Below are positions 31,740 to 38,021 of a DNA stretch of 45,587 nt, piece after piece. Made by a program: the position numbers and the translations under genes. This DNA comes from Streptomyces albipurpureus (lineage in GTDB: Bacteria; Actinomycetota; Actinomycetes; Streptomycetales; Streptomycetaceae). The notes beneath the pieces are model-generated. The model ran no database searches and was not told the origin of the DNA. It saw only the letters and a program-made list of their open reading frames with translations. The stretch is from NCBI RefSeq assembly GCF_023701525.1, contig NZ_JAMQAW010000057.1, positions 1 through 45,587 on the forward strand, read 5' to 3'. Position 1 is the stretch's first letter, and the number at the start of each line of letters is the position of its first letter.

Positions 31740-32182
31740 GCCGCGCTCCCCAGTACGGTCAGTTCGTCCACGAAGGGACGACTCCACTCTCCCCAGGGGC
31801 ATGAGTTGTCCCCGTCCCAGTTCACGCCGGTGTACTCACGGCCGTAGTTGTGGTGGTCGGGGTTAGTGACGCGCCCAGTCCAGCATCCGAGGGTCGTGCC
31901 TAGGCGCCCTTCGGGGCTGGCTACTCGGGTGCCTTTCGGAAGGTCAGCGGCGGTGCGGGGGCTGTTCGATACCGTGTCTTTGTTCTGACCCCTCAGTTCC
32001 GCCAGCACTGCGGCGCCCTTGGCTGTCAGCGTGCTTTCGACGGGGTGGATCAGGTCGCGGGCGATGAGTGCGCGCTCTGTGCGGACATCGCACGCCACGA
32101 CTTCACCGGTCTCGCCCGTGTAGAGGGCTCGGAGCATGGGTTCGCTCAGCTGGTGAGCCTTAACGACCTCGGCGGCGCTCAT
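31736..32182 (-). CDS. Element protein of unknown function (148 aa)
   Basis: A 148-aa soluble protein. The first half (VVKAHQLSEPMLRALYTGET, RTERALIARDLIHPVEST, LTAKGAAVLAELRG) looks like a small winged-helix fold that reads 'cut-off' residues the way restriction or phage helix proteins do. The second half (PRTAADLPKGTRVASPEGRL, GCWTGRV, CPWGEWSRPFVDEL) resembles a small beta-barrel. I do not recognise a named family. It sits between DUF6284-like and Trp-rich genes with ATGA overlaps on both sides. Confidence 0.75.
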   Translation of the reverse strand: MSAAEVVKAHQLSEPMLRALYTGETGEVVACDVRTERALIARDLIHPVESTLTAKGAAVLAELRGQNKDTVSNSPRTAADLPKGTRVASPEGRLGTTLGCWTGRVTNPDHHNYGREYTGVNWDGDNSCPWGEWSRPFVDELTVLGSAA

Positions 32183-32442
32183 GCCGCACCCCCCGCCGTG
32201 GTCGTGGTGCGGTTGGTGAGGGCACGACGGGCAGCCAGCACCCGACGCCGGGCACGGCGGATACGCCGCTCATCCAGCTCCGACACCGGACGGTCCAGGA
32301 CGCTGATCTCCACGTCCAGCAACTCAACCTCGGCCACGATGAGCGGGAGCTCCCGTTCGACGGCGTCCAGCTCGACGGCGGTGGGCTCACGGTCGGGGAG
32401 GGTGGGGGCGGTATAGACCGCCCGAAGGGGCATGATGGTCAT
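32179..32442 (-). CDS. DUF6284-like small protein
   Basis: An 87-aa protein with a charged helical centre: EPTAVELDAVERELPLIVAE, then DERRIRRARRRVLAARRALT. This resembles DUF6284 proteins seen in Streptomyces elements (from memory). A coiled-coil-like character is likely. ATG 32442 has AGGGAG about 12 bases upstream. Its 3' end overlaps the next gene. Confidence 0.7.
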   Translation of the reverse strand: MTIMPLRAVYTAPTLPDREPTAVELDAVERELPLIVAEVELLDVEISVLDRPVSELDERRIRRARRRVLAARRALTNRTTTTAGGAA

Positions 32443-32482
32443 GAGTCGTGGTTCTCCCTGGTAGGTGGGTACGGCTCTCAGC

Positions 32483-32508
32483 GGCCCCGGTGCTTGAACA
32501 TCGGGGCC
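32483..32508 (-). promoter_or_regulatory. Hairpin in the leader of the DUF6284-like gene
   Basis: GGCCCCG (32483-32489) pairs with CGGGGCC (32502-32508) around a 12-base loop, 41 bp before the start of the next leftward gene. It may terminate or process upstream transcripts. Confidence 0.5.
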
Positions 32509-32527
32509 GTGCCGTTTCGTGGGTGGA

Positions 32528-32600
32528 GTGCCCCGGACGGGAGTCGAACCCGTCCTTCGACCATCGGGGCGATGTGCTCTAGGCCGTCACCTCGGTTGCG
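32528..32600 (-). ncRNA. tRNA-like element inside the operon
   Basis: Read leftward, a perfect T-arm is present: GGACGGG-TTCGACT-CCCGTCC at 32535-32555, with a TTCRANN loop. CGGGGCAC follows as a 3' acceptor half. Before it are CATCG-CCC-CGATG (32562-32574, a shortened anticodon-like stem) and GGCCTAGAGCA, which looks like the 3' side of a D arm. No matching 5' acceptor (GTGCCCC) is found, so it is not a normal tRNA. It may be a decayed tRNA or a tRNA mimic. It overlaps the end of the 65-aa gene slightly. Confidence 0.55.
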
Positions 32601-32784
32601 AGGTGTGACCGGCGGCGTTGCCGGACGCGTTCTGATAGGCGGCCTGGTAGTGGTGCAGACTCGGCTGCGAGGGGTGGTCCGGGGTGGACGCGATCTCACC
32701 GCACCGCCGGGCCAGCTCATCCGCCCGAGCCTGCTCCTCAGCCGCGAACGCCTCGGCAGGCTCCTGCGAACGTCCCCAACCCAT
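32587..32784 (-). CDS. Small element protein (65 aa), unknown
   Basis: A 65-aa polar protein beginning GWGRSQEPAEAFAAEEQARA and containing DELARRCGEIASTPDHPSQP. It resembles the helical small proteins that flank replication and transfer genes in such elements. ATG 32784 lies five bases after the stop of the upstream gene. No family recognised. The final codons overlap the tRNA-like sequence. Confidence 0.6.
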   Translation of the reverse strand: MGWGRSQEPAEAFAAEEQARADELARRCGEIASTPDHPSQPSLHHYQAAYQNASGNAAGHTSQPR

Positions 32785-32789
32785 ACCGC

Positions 32790-32966
32790 TTACCAACCCT
32801 TCGGTTGGTCGGTGAGCCGGGCAGCGTCCGCGAACGCAGTCCGGATGAGCTCCTGCTCCCACACGCGGTCACCCGCCGTGGCATCCGGAGCCTCACCACT
32901 CAACGCGTCCGCCCACTGATCCGCCTGAGACTGCAACCGCCACGCGGTCCGCTCCAGATCACTCAC
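32790..32966 (-). CDS. Small element protein (58 aa), unknown
   Basis: A 58-aa protein, SDLERTAWRLQSQADQWADA followed by VWEQELIRTAFADAARLTDQ, mainly helical. The GTG at 32966 is most likely because GGGGTGG lies just upstream and it overlaps the stop of the 36-aa gene. In-frame codons further upstream (to 33050) read through that gene in another frame. Family unknown. Confidence 0.65.
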   Translation of the reverse strand: MSDLERTAWRLQSQADQWADALSGEAPDATAGDRVWEQELIRTAFADAARLTDQPKGW

Positions 32967-33069
32967 CACGACCACCCCGAGCCCGCGCAACGTCGGCACT
33001 ACGCTTGTTGACCTCAGCCAGCTTCCGGGCCATCGCGGCCATCTGCTCATCTGTCAAACTGACGTACAC
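32959..33069 (-). CDS. 36-aa protein, first gene of the leftward operon
   Basis: GTG at 33069 is preceded by AGGAGG at ideal distance. The 36-residue product reads YVSLTDEQMAAMARKLAEVN, followed by KRSADVARARGGRGE, a basic amphipathic helix. TGA at 32959-32961 overlaps the next start. Too short for standard gene finders. It looks real because of the strong ribosome site and the coupled stop. Function unknown. Confidence 0.6.
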   Translation of the reverse strand: MYVSLTDEQMAAMARKLAEVNKRSADVARARGGRGE

Positions 33070-33610
33070 AGGGACCTCCTATTAGGTGCCTGTACTGCGC
33101 CGTTCGGAGTTACAGCTCCGGGCGGCGCCCTTTTGGTTCCGGGGGATTCCGGCTCCCCTCAACCCCACCCGTACGACCACAGGGCCGGACGGGTGAAGGA
33201 GGCAACCGCCGCGGCATCCGGAGACCCGCGGGAAGTCGAACCGCGCAAGCCATCCGGGGAGCTCCCAGACGGATCACGCAGTGGATCAAGCGATGCGTGG
33301 GCCTTGAGCCACGCCGGACACCTTTTACGGGAGGCGACAGCCCGTCGTACGCGCTTCTGGATCTGTGCCTCATCCCGCTTCTCCGAGGAAGTGCTACTCG
33401 GTGTCATCGCGCGGCGTTCGTGCCCTCGGGCAGATCCGGTCTTTTGAGTCGGTCCCCCTCAGGGGGATTCGACTGGTCTCCACTCGCCCCGGCCGGATCT
33501 GTCACGGCCGTCGTACTGCGGTGAATCACGCTATGGAGTTGTTCAAAGGGCGCCCGTGAGCCCCTTTCTGAGGGCCTCTCTAGGCGCAAAGAAGTCCTTA
33601 AGAGAACTTG
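33070..33610. other. Leader and control region left of the GntR gene
   Basis: Between the leftward operon and the rightward GntR gene. It holds a 13-bp hairpin, GCGCCGTTCGGAG (33097-33109) with CTCCGGGCGGCGC (33116-33128), 28 bp before the first leftward start, where it could act as an attenuator. A leftward frame 33159-33407 (82 aa, EKRDEAQIQKRVRRAVASRK) is possible but has no ribosome site. An overlapping 87-codon frame from 33373 is the rival. The leftward promoter should be here, but I cannot place it. Confidence 0.45.
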
Positions 33611-33638
33611 TCATCAAGTCCTCTTGAGGAGCTGATGA
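33611..33638. promoter_or_regulatory. Candidate GntR operator O1
   Basis: A 28-bp dyad with arms TCATCA-nn-TCCTC and GAGGA-nn-TGATGA around a TT centre. The core TCCTCTTGAGGA recurs at 33671-33682. It lies about 87-114 bp upstream of the GntR start. Confidence 0.7.
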
Positions 33639-33670
33639 GAACTATGACGGAGAAGGGGGCGGTCGTCAAC

Positions 33671-33682
33671 TCCTCTTGAGGA
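33671..33682. promoter_or_regulatory. Candidate GntR operator O2 over the GntR promoter
   Basis: The same 12-bp core TCCTCTTGAGGA, 52 bp (about five helical turns) from O1, with a related left flank TCGTCA. A TATGCT -10-like hexamer follows at 33685-33690, so a bound repressor would cover the gntR promoter. Confidence 0.65.
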
Positions 33683-33724
33683 CCTATGCTGGGACGGTCA
33701 ATCGAAGATGGATGGTGAGCCACG

Positions 33725-34513
33725 ATGGCCAAGCAGTACGAGCGGATCGCCGACCGACTCCGGCAGCGCATCCGTGCAGGTGAGCTGAAGCCTGGACAGC
33801 GGCTTCCTGCTGAGACGGAACTCGTGAAGGAGTACCGAACGAGTCTGCCAACGCTCCGCGAGGCACTCGGCTTGCTGCTGACCGAGGGGCTGATCGATAA
33901 GAAGCACGGGATCGGGAACTTCGTTCGGAAGCCTCGCAAGCTGGTGCGGCGAGACAACGCGCGGCACCAGTGGGAGAAGGATCGGGCACGTCTGAGCGAG
34001 TTGGAGCGTCAGGCGACGGGGGCAACTGAACGGGATACCGGACTGTCGGTCTCGGATCTCGTCTTCAGCGCGTCATATCGGGAAGTGCAGGCAAGCGAGG
34101 ACCTAGCCGCACAGCTCGATGTGCCGACAGGGACGCGTCTCCTTGAACGGATCTTCCGCACGAACTACTGCGACGAAGACACGCCGCTCAACCTCGCTCG
34201 CTCCTACCTCGTCTACGACATGATCGCGGCCAATCCAGACCTTTTTGACTCGTCCAATGAGCCGTGGCCTGGTGGGACGCAGAATCAGTTGCACACGGTG
34301 GGGATTGAGCTGGACCGGATCGAAGAGCGCATCACCGCGCGTCCTCCTACGGTTGAGGAGACCGAGGAACTCGGACTCCAGGGCGGTGTATCCGTCATCG
34401 TGCTCCGGAAGACTTCCTTCGACATCGAAGGGCGAGTCGTTGAGGTATCAGATGTGACATTGCCGGGTGACCGCACAGAACTGATCTTCACGACCGCCCT
34501 GGCAAGGTGGTGA
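33725..34513 (+). CDS. GntR-family (HutC/UTRA) repressor of the element
   Basis: A 262-aa regulator. The N-terminal winged helix (about 4-70) contains QYERIADRLRQRIRAGELKP, QRLPAETELVKEYRTSLPTL and EGLIDKKHGIGNFVRKP. The UTRA effector domain (about 95-255) includes SYREVQASEDLAAQLDVPTG and FRTNYCDEDTPLNLARSY. KorSA of pSAM2 and ImpA of SLP1 are GntR-like repressors of transfer genes, and this protein is the likely equivalent. It is divergent from the transfer operon, with two palindromic sites in the gap. ATG 33725 lies near GATGGTGAG. The stop is coupled to the next gene. The effector is unknown. Confidence 0.9.
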   Translation: MAKQYERIADRLRQRIRAGELKPGQRLPAETELVKEYRTSLPTLREALGLLLTEGLIDKKHGIGNFVRKPRKLVRRDNARHQWEKDRARLSELERQATGATERDTGLSVSDLVFSASYREVQASEDLAAQLDVPTGTRLLERIFRTNYCDEDTPLNLARSYLVYDMIAANPDLFDSSNEPWPGGTQNQLHTVGIELDRIEERITARPPTVEETEELGLQGGVSVIVLRKTSFDIEGRVVEVSDVTLPGDRTELIFTTALARW

Positions 34514-34515
34514 GC

Positions 34516-35277
34516 ATGACTCAAATTGTCTCCGTCATCACTGCTGTCCATGCGCCGGCCGCTCACTATCTTCAGGACGCGTATAAATCCCTCTGCGAAC
34601 AGGAACTGCCGACCGGCTGGGACTGGCAGTGGGTCATTCAAGAGGACGGGGAGTCAGACGATGTCGCTCCGCACATCCCTGCCGATCCCCGCATTTCGTT
34701 TGGCCAAGGGCGCCCAGGCCGGGCGGGCGTGGCTCGCACCATGGGCCTTTCGCGGGCGGTTGGTCAGTACATCAAGGTGCTGGATGCTGACGACATGCTG
34801 ACTTCGGGAGCTCTCGCTCGTGACTTGGATGCGCTTCTTGGGAACCCATCCATCGCCTGGTCCACTGCGCGTGTCCTTGATCTGCTACCCGACGGGTCGA
34901 CTGTCGGGTTCGACCAGGACCCTCCGGAAGGGCCGATTGAGCGCGGAGCAGTTCTTTCTCACTGGAAGGCTCACGACTTCCGAGCTCAGGTGCACCCGGC
35001 GACGTTGTTCGCTCGCCGCGATCTGGTCCTGGCTCTGGGGGGCTGGATGGCGCTACCTGCATCGGAAGACACCGGACTGCTGCTTGCGTTGAGTGCGGTC
35101 TCCCGCGGATGGTTCACTGCGCAGACTGGCCTCCTCTACCGGAAGTGGCCCGGACAGGTCACAAGCCATGCCTCACATATTCATGAGGGCGAGAGGTCGG
35201 CACGAATGGCGGTCGTTGAAGCGCGAGCGGAAGGTCTCGCAAACCTCGGCTGGAGCTTCCCCATTGCGGATCTATGA
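34516..35277 (+). CDS. GT-A family (GT2) glycosyltransferase
   Basis: A 253-aa nucleotide-sugar transferase. The GT2 pattern is clear: VSVITAVHAPAAHYLQDAYK at the start, VIQEDGESDDVAPHI, then the DxD-type metal motif VLDADDML (about 88-95). The C-terminal acceptor region includes LSHWKAHDFRAQVHPATLFA and EDTGLLLALSAVSRGW. No membrane helix, so a cytoplasmic enzyme. ATG 34516 lies three bases after the repressor stop with AAGGTGG upstream. A GTG at 34507 is the alternative. The target sugar and acceptor are unknown. It could be a cargo gene or an entry-exclusion factor. pSAM2 uses a Nudix protein for that role. Confidence 0.88.
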   Translation: MTQIVSVITAVHAPAAHYLQDAYKSLCEQELPTGWDWQWVIQEDGESDDVAPHIPADPRISFGQGRPGRAGVARTMGLSRAVGQYIKVLDADDMLTSGALARDLDALLGNPSIAWSTARVLDLLPDGSTVGFDQDPPEGPIERGAVLSHWKAHDFRAQVHPATLFARRDLVLALGGWMALPASEDTGLLLALSAVSRGWFTAQTGLLYRKWPGQVTSHASHIHEGERSARMAVVEARAEGLANLGWSFPIADL

Positions 35278-35832
35278 GTCGAGTTCACGGCGAGTTTCCG
35301 GGAGTATGAGCCCTCGGGCGCCATGGTCCTCTCCCTGGAATCGCCCATTCACCCCAAGATCAACCCGCGCTGCCTCATGGAAGCGATTGATCGCCTCAAA
35401 AACCGTTCTATGTAGGGCGCGCCATTCTTCTAGTGTTCCGCTGGTTCTCCCGTGGGCGCGCCAGTCGATGGCGTGAGCAGCGCTATTCAACTCGTGGGCT
35501 GCCTCAATCACGCCGTCTTCGGCCAGCAGCATGACTCGCTCAAAGGCGCGTCCGCGACTGCCTTCCGCGTCGGCTAAATCCAAGGTGAGGTCTGGCTCGC
35601 TGCGATCAATGCTGCGCATCCCCTCTTTGGTCTCATAGAGGAGTACCGACGTGTAGATGCATGTTCGGACGCAATCGATGTACTCCGCGTAGGCATCGAG
35701 TTTTCGCTCATCCCACCGGGTGAGCGTGGCAAAAGCGGTTCGCTGACGCTCCATCCGGTGGTTGGTGAAGTGGGTAGTTAGCCCACCCAACAGCACAGCA
35801 GCAATCGTGACGAGCTGCCCGACGATGTCCAT
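35272..35832 (-). CDS. Membrane-anchored protein of unknown function, with a TTA codon
   Basis: A 186-aa protein with an N-terminal signal-anchor helix (IVGQLVTIAAVLLGGLTTHF) and a long helical cytoplasmic part (ERQRTAFATLTRWDERKLDA, then EDGVIEAAHELNSAAHAIDW). Similar proteins are common in Streptomyces but have no known function. It is convergent with the glycosyltransferase and overlaps its end by six bases. A TTA leucine codon lies at 35575-35577, so translation would need the bldA tRNA, which is active late in development. Codon 1 is ATG at 35832. Confidence 0.8.
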   Translation of the reverse strand: MDIVGQLVTIAAVLLGGLTTHFTNHRMERQRTAFATLTRWDERKLDAYAEYIDCVRTCIYTSVLLYETKEGMRSIDRSEPDLTLDLADAEGSRGRAFERVMLLAEDGVIEAAHELNSAAHAIDWRAHGRTSGTLEEWRALHRTVFEAINRFHEAARVDLGVNGRFQGEDHGARGLILPETRRELDS

Positions 35833-36041
35833 CGATCCCCCAGCGCGGCATCAAGTCCAGCCGGGATCATAGGCGATGGAGCAACTGATGGCTTCGGGAT
35901 AGATCCAGCCAGGGCGCGCGTATCACTCAGAACGCGTGCTCCGGAACGGACGCCCTTTGCCCCTTCTGTGCGCCCTGGTGTCGGCTGTGTCGATGGACCG
36001 ACCCTGAGGACATCGCACAGTGCCGACAAGAAGGGGGACTC

Positions 36042-36206
36042 GTGGCCCGAACACAGTCCAAGTGCGGAGCACCTACAGCAAAGGGCAGCCGATGCCAGCG
36101 GCTGGCCATGGTCGGGGCCTCACGCTGCAATCTGCACCGGGGTGAGTGGTCGTCCTACACGATCGAAAGGCGCAAAGGGAAGACACGCAAGCCCCGGAAG
36201 AAGTGA
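36042..36206 (+). CDS. 54-aa Cys/His small protein near attR
   Basis: GTG at 36042 follows GGGGGA. The product is ARTQSKCGAPTAKGSRCQRL, then MVGASRCNLHRGEWSSYTIE and a basic tail. The spacing C-G-A-P-T-x-x-G-x-x-C, then C-x-x-H-x-G, is a small zinc-binding motif that I have seen in short phage and element proteins. It lies between the TTA-codon gene and attR, pointing right. No enzyme function is implied. Confidence 0.7.
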   Translation: MARTQSKCGAPTAKGSRCQRLAMVGASRCNLHRGEWSSYTIERRKGKTRKPRKK

Positions 36207-36402
36207 CCCTTCGCGGTCCCTCAAGAGGTGTCCGACTGTCCGGTTGTGAACAGCCGGATGGGGCTGACTCATGTGCACTCAAGTTCTTGCCTCCATCGAC
36301 CCCGGCTCAGTTTTGGACGACATATGGACGGGGAGCCCGCCCCACTCGTTCCTGAGGTGTTCCTTTGCAGGTCAACGGCGGTTCGAGTGTGAAAAGGTCG
36401 GA
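36207..36402. other. Arm region of attR
   Basis: About 195 bases without a gene between the last element gene and the core repeat. CCTCAAGAGG at 36219-36228 matches the 10-bp core of the GntR operators. A sequence starting GGCGG at 36377 reads like a decayed 5' half of tRNA-Tyr up to the anticodon (see findings). Confidence 0.45.
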
Positions 36403-36509
36403 GGACTGTAAATCCGCCGGCTTAGCCTTCCCAGGTTCGAATCCTGGCGCCGCCACTTGATGTAGCTGGCCCCCGATCAGCGGAAACGCCGATCGGGGGC
36501 CAGCTGCGT
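36403..36509. repeat. attR: 107-bp core repeat with 3' part of tRNA-Tyr
   Basis: The sequence from GGACTGTAAATCC through the T arm, the acceptor CGCCGCC and the terminator is collinear with 21913-22019 at an offset of 14,490 bp. I count 8 mismatches: one in the anticodon stem, one in the variable arm and six in the linker and terminator. Its 3' half, reading CCGCCGGCTTAGCCTTCCCAG, should be the original chromosomal copy. Confidence 0.9.
36468..36503 (+). terminator. Terminator hairpin after attR
   Basis: GGCCCCCGATCAGCG pairs with CGCCGATCGGGGGCC around GAAA. It is the same hairpin as at 21978-22013, here with a C:G instead of the T:G pair. It marks the original end of the tRNA-Tyr transcript. 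Confidence 0.75.
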
Positions 36510-36525
36510 TGGCCTCGTCGGAGCG

Positions 36526-37023
36526 TTAGTCCGCGAGGCGGAAGGCCAGCTCCGTCACCCATTTGTCGAGGTCCGGCTGCACTCGGGGATCGGTCAGATA
36601 CGACTCCAGGCGGCCACCCCAGCGCTCGGCGCCCGCCACCTCGGTCATGTCCCACTCCAGGCCCTCGCGGGCCGCCCAGTCGCGGAGTGTGTCGATCACC
36701 TCGAACAGGCCGTCCGGGTGGCCGACGTGGGTGAGCGTGGCGTACCGCCCGGCCGGGAGGATGCCGACGCGGATATCGCCCTCCGGCTCTGGTGGGGACA
36801 CCACCGGGATGCCGGCTTCGACCTCCGACTCGCCCTCCAGGTCGACCGTGTTGTACCGGAAGAACGGCGCCCCCGCGAAGGCGACCTCATGGGCCGTCAG
36901 CCAGGCGATCAGCTCACCGAGTCGGTCGGCGATCTGGTCGAAGGAGTCCATCCGGACCGAGCCGCGGACAAAGGCGTACGGCTGCTCTGCCCGCTCGACG
37001 ATCACGGGCTCTACGTCAGACAT
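36526..37023 (-). CDS. GyrI-like / AraC-effector-domain protein
   Basis: A 165-aa stand-alone small-molecule-binding domain of the GyrI-like (SOUL/AraC effector) fold: VERAEQPYAFVRGSVRMDSF, then PAGRYATLTHVGHPDGLFEV and a C-terminal FVTELAFRL-type end. Such domains bind hydrophobic compounds or act as inhibitors. The ligand is unknown. ATG 37023 is chosen over 37056 because the product starts with the SDVEPVIVE strand. It is the first gene after the element. Confidence 0.82.
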   Translation of the reverse strand: MSDVEPVIVERAEQPYAFVRGSVRMDSFDQIADRLGELIAWLTAHEVAFAGAPFFRYNTVDLEGESEVEAGIPVVSPPEPEGDIRVGILPAGRYATLTHVGHPDGLFEVIDTLRDWAAREGLEWDMTEVAGAERWGGRLESYLTDPRVQPDLDKWVTELAFRLAD

Positions 37024-37273
37024 CTCATACCTCGGGCAGTAGGGGGCTCGGAACAACGGGGCCCGGAAGGGAAGGGGGCCTTCGGGCGGTCGGGACCGGC
37101 CGGTGAGCGCCGGCTCATCGCTGGGACCGCGGTGCGATGACGGGACGACGAGCGGGCGACAGGCCGAACGGAACAGACCGCCGGATCGCCGCGACCGGGC
37201 GGCCAGCCGGCCGACTGTTGCGTCGACTCGTATCGACTCGTATCGGCGTGCAACAGACGGACCGAACGCGCCC

Positions 37274-37930
37274 TCAGTTCCCCGCGACGTCCTTCACCGC
37301 GACCATCACCGGCACCGAACCGGTGATCAGCTCCAGCGTGAGCCCGGCCGTCGCGGGCGTCTCGATCAGCTCCGCCAGAACCGCCGCCACATCGTCCCGC
37401 GGCACGGTTCCCCGCCCCGTCGAAGCCTTGAGATGTACGAGACCGGTACCGGCGTCACTGGTCAGATGGCCGGGCCGGACAATCGTCCAGACCAGCTGGG
37501 GCCGAGCCCGTACATCGTCGTCGGCGGCCCCCTTCGCCCGCAGATAGGCGTCGAAGACCTCGTCCCCCTGATGCGCCGAGTCCGCGCCCATGGCCGAGAT
37601 GACGAGGTAGCGACGTACGCCGGCGCTCTGGGCGGCGTCCGCGAACAGCACCGCTGCCGCTCGGTCCACCGTGTCCTTGCGGTCGATCGAGCTCCCCGGT
37701 CCCGCGCCCGCCGCGAAAACCGCGGCGTCCGCGCCCCGCAGGGCTTCGGTGACCTCAGCCACGGAGGCTGACTCCAGGTCCAGTACGACGGGTTCCGCGC
37801 CCGCGTCGCGCAGGTCCTGGCTCTGGTCGGGATTGCGGATGATGCCCGCGACCTCATGTCCGCCCGCCGAGAGCAGCCGCTCCAGTCGGAGCGCGATCTG
37901 ACCGTGTCCTCCAGCAATGACAATGCGCAT
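37274..37930 (-). CDS. NAD(P)-binding atypical short-chain reductase
   Basis: A 218-aa NAD(P)H-binding protein with the Rossmann motif VIAGGHGQIALRLERLL at the start and the C-terminal region VWTIVRPGHLTSDAGTG. It is of the atypical SDR5-like type without the Tyr-Lys catalytic pair being obvious. Likely a reductase or regulatory sensor of NAD(P)H. It stands alone in a gap between the GyrI-like and amidohydrolase genes. Confidence 0.85.
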   Translation of the reverse strand: MRIVIAGGHGQIALRLERLLSAGGHEVAGIIRNPDQSQDLRDAGAEPVVLDLESASVAEVTEALRGADAAVFAAGAGPGSSIDRKDTVDRAAAVLFADAAQSAGVRRYLVISAMGADSAHQGDEVFDAYLRAKGAADDDVRARPQLVWTIVRPGHLTSDAGTGLVHLKASTGRGTVPRDDVAAVLAELIETPATAGLTLELITGSVPVMVAVKDVAGN

Positions 37931-38021
37931 GCCTACGACCGTACGTCCCAGGCCCCAACCGCGCCTGACAGCAGGATGGCGAGTCTGTGACGGCTGGCTG
38001 ATGGCCAGGCGGCGCGGCCGG

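Larger units (their letters stand above)
21913..36509. mobile_element. SLP1-like actinomycete integrative and conjugative element in tRNA-Tyr
   Basis: The element is bounded by direct repeats of 107 bases, 21913-22019 (attL) and 36403-36509 (attR). They are collinear at an offset of 14,490 bp with 99 identities by my count. The repeat runs from the anticodon stem of tRNA-Tyr through its terminator. Inside are a tyrosine integrase and excisionase next to attL, a primase-polymerase/ATPase replication pair, a TraB-like translocase, SpdB-like spread proteins, many small genes and a GntR repressor, which is the usual AICE set. From memory, SLP1 of S. coelicolor uses the same tRNA-Tyr with an att region of about 112 bp. 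Nearly all genes point left, apart from the GntR-glycosyltransferase unit and the 54-aa gene. Confidence 0.93.

Noticed and set aside
32528..32600. Complete tRNA gene
   Set aside because: The T-arm is perfect but no 5' acceptor or standard 7-base anticodon loop can be formed, so only a tRNA-like element is claimed.
33110..33407. Two overlapping leftward frames (33159-33407 and 33110-33373)
   Set aside because: Neither has a clear ribosome site or family. The first is slightly more protein-like. I kept it only as a remark in the control region.
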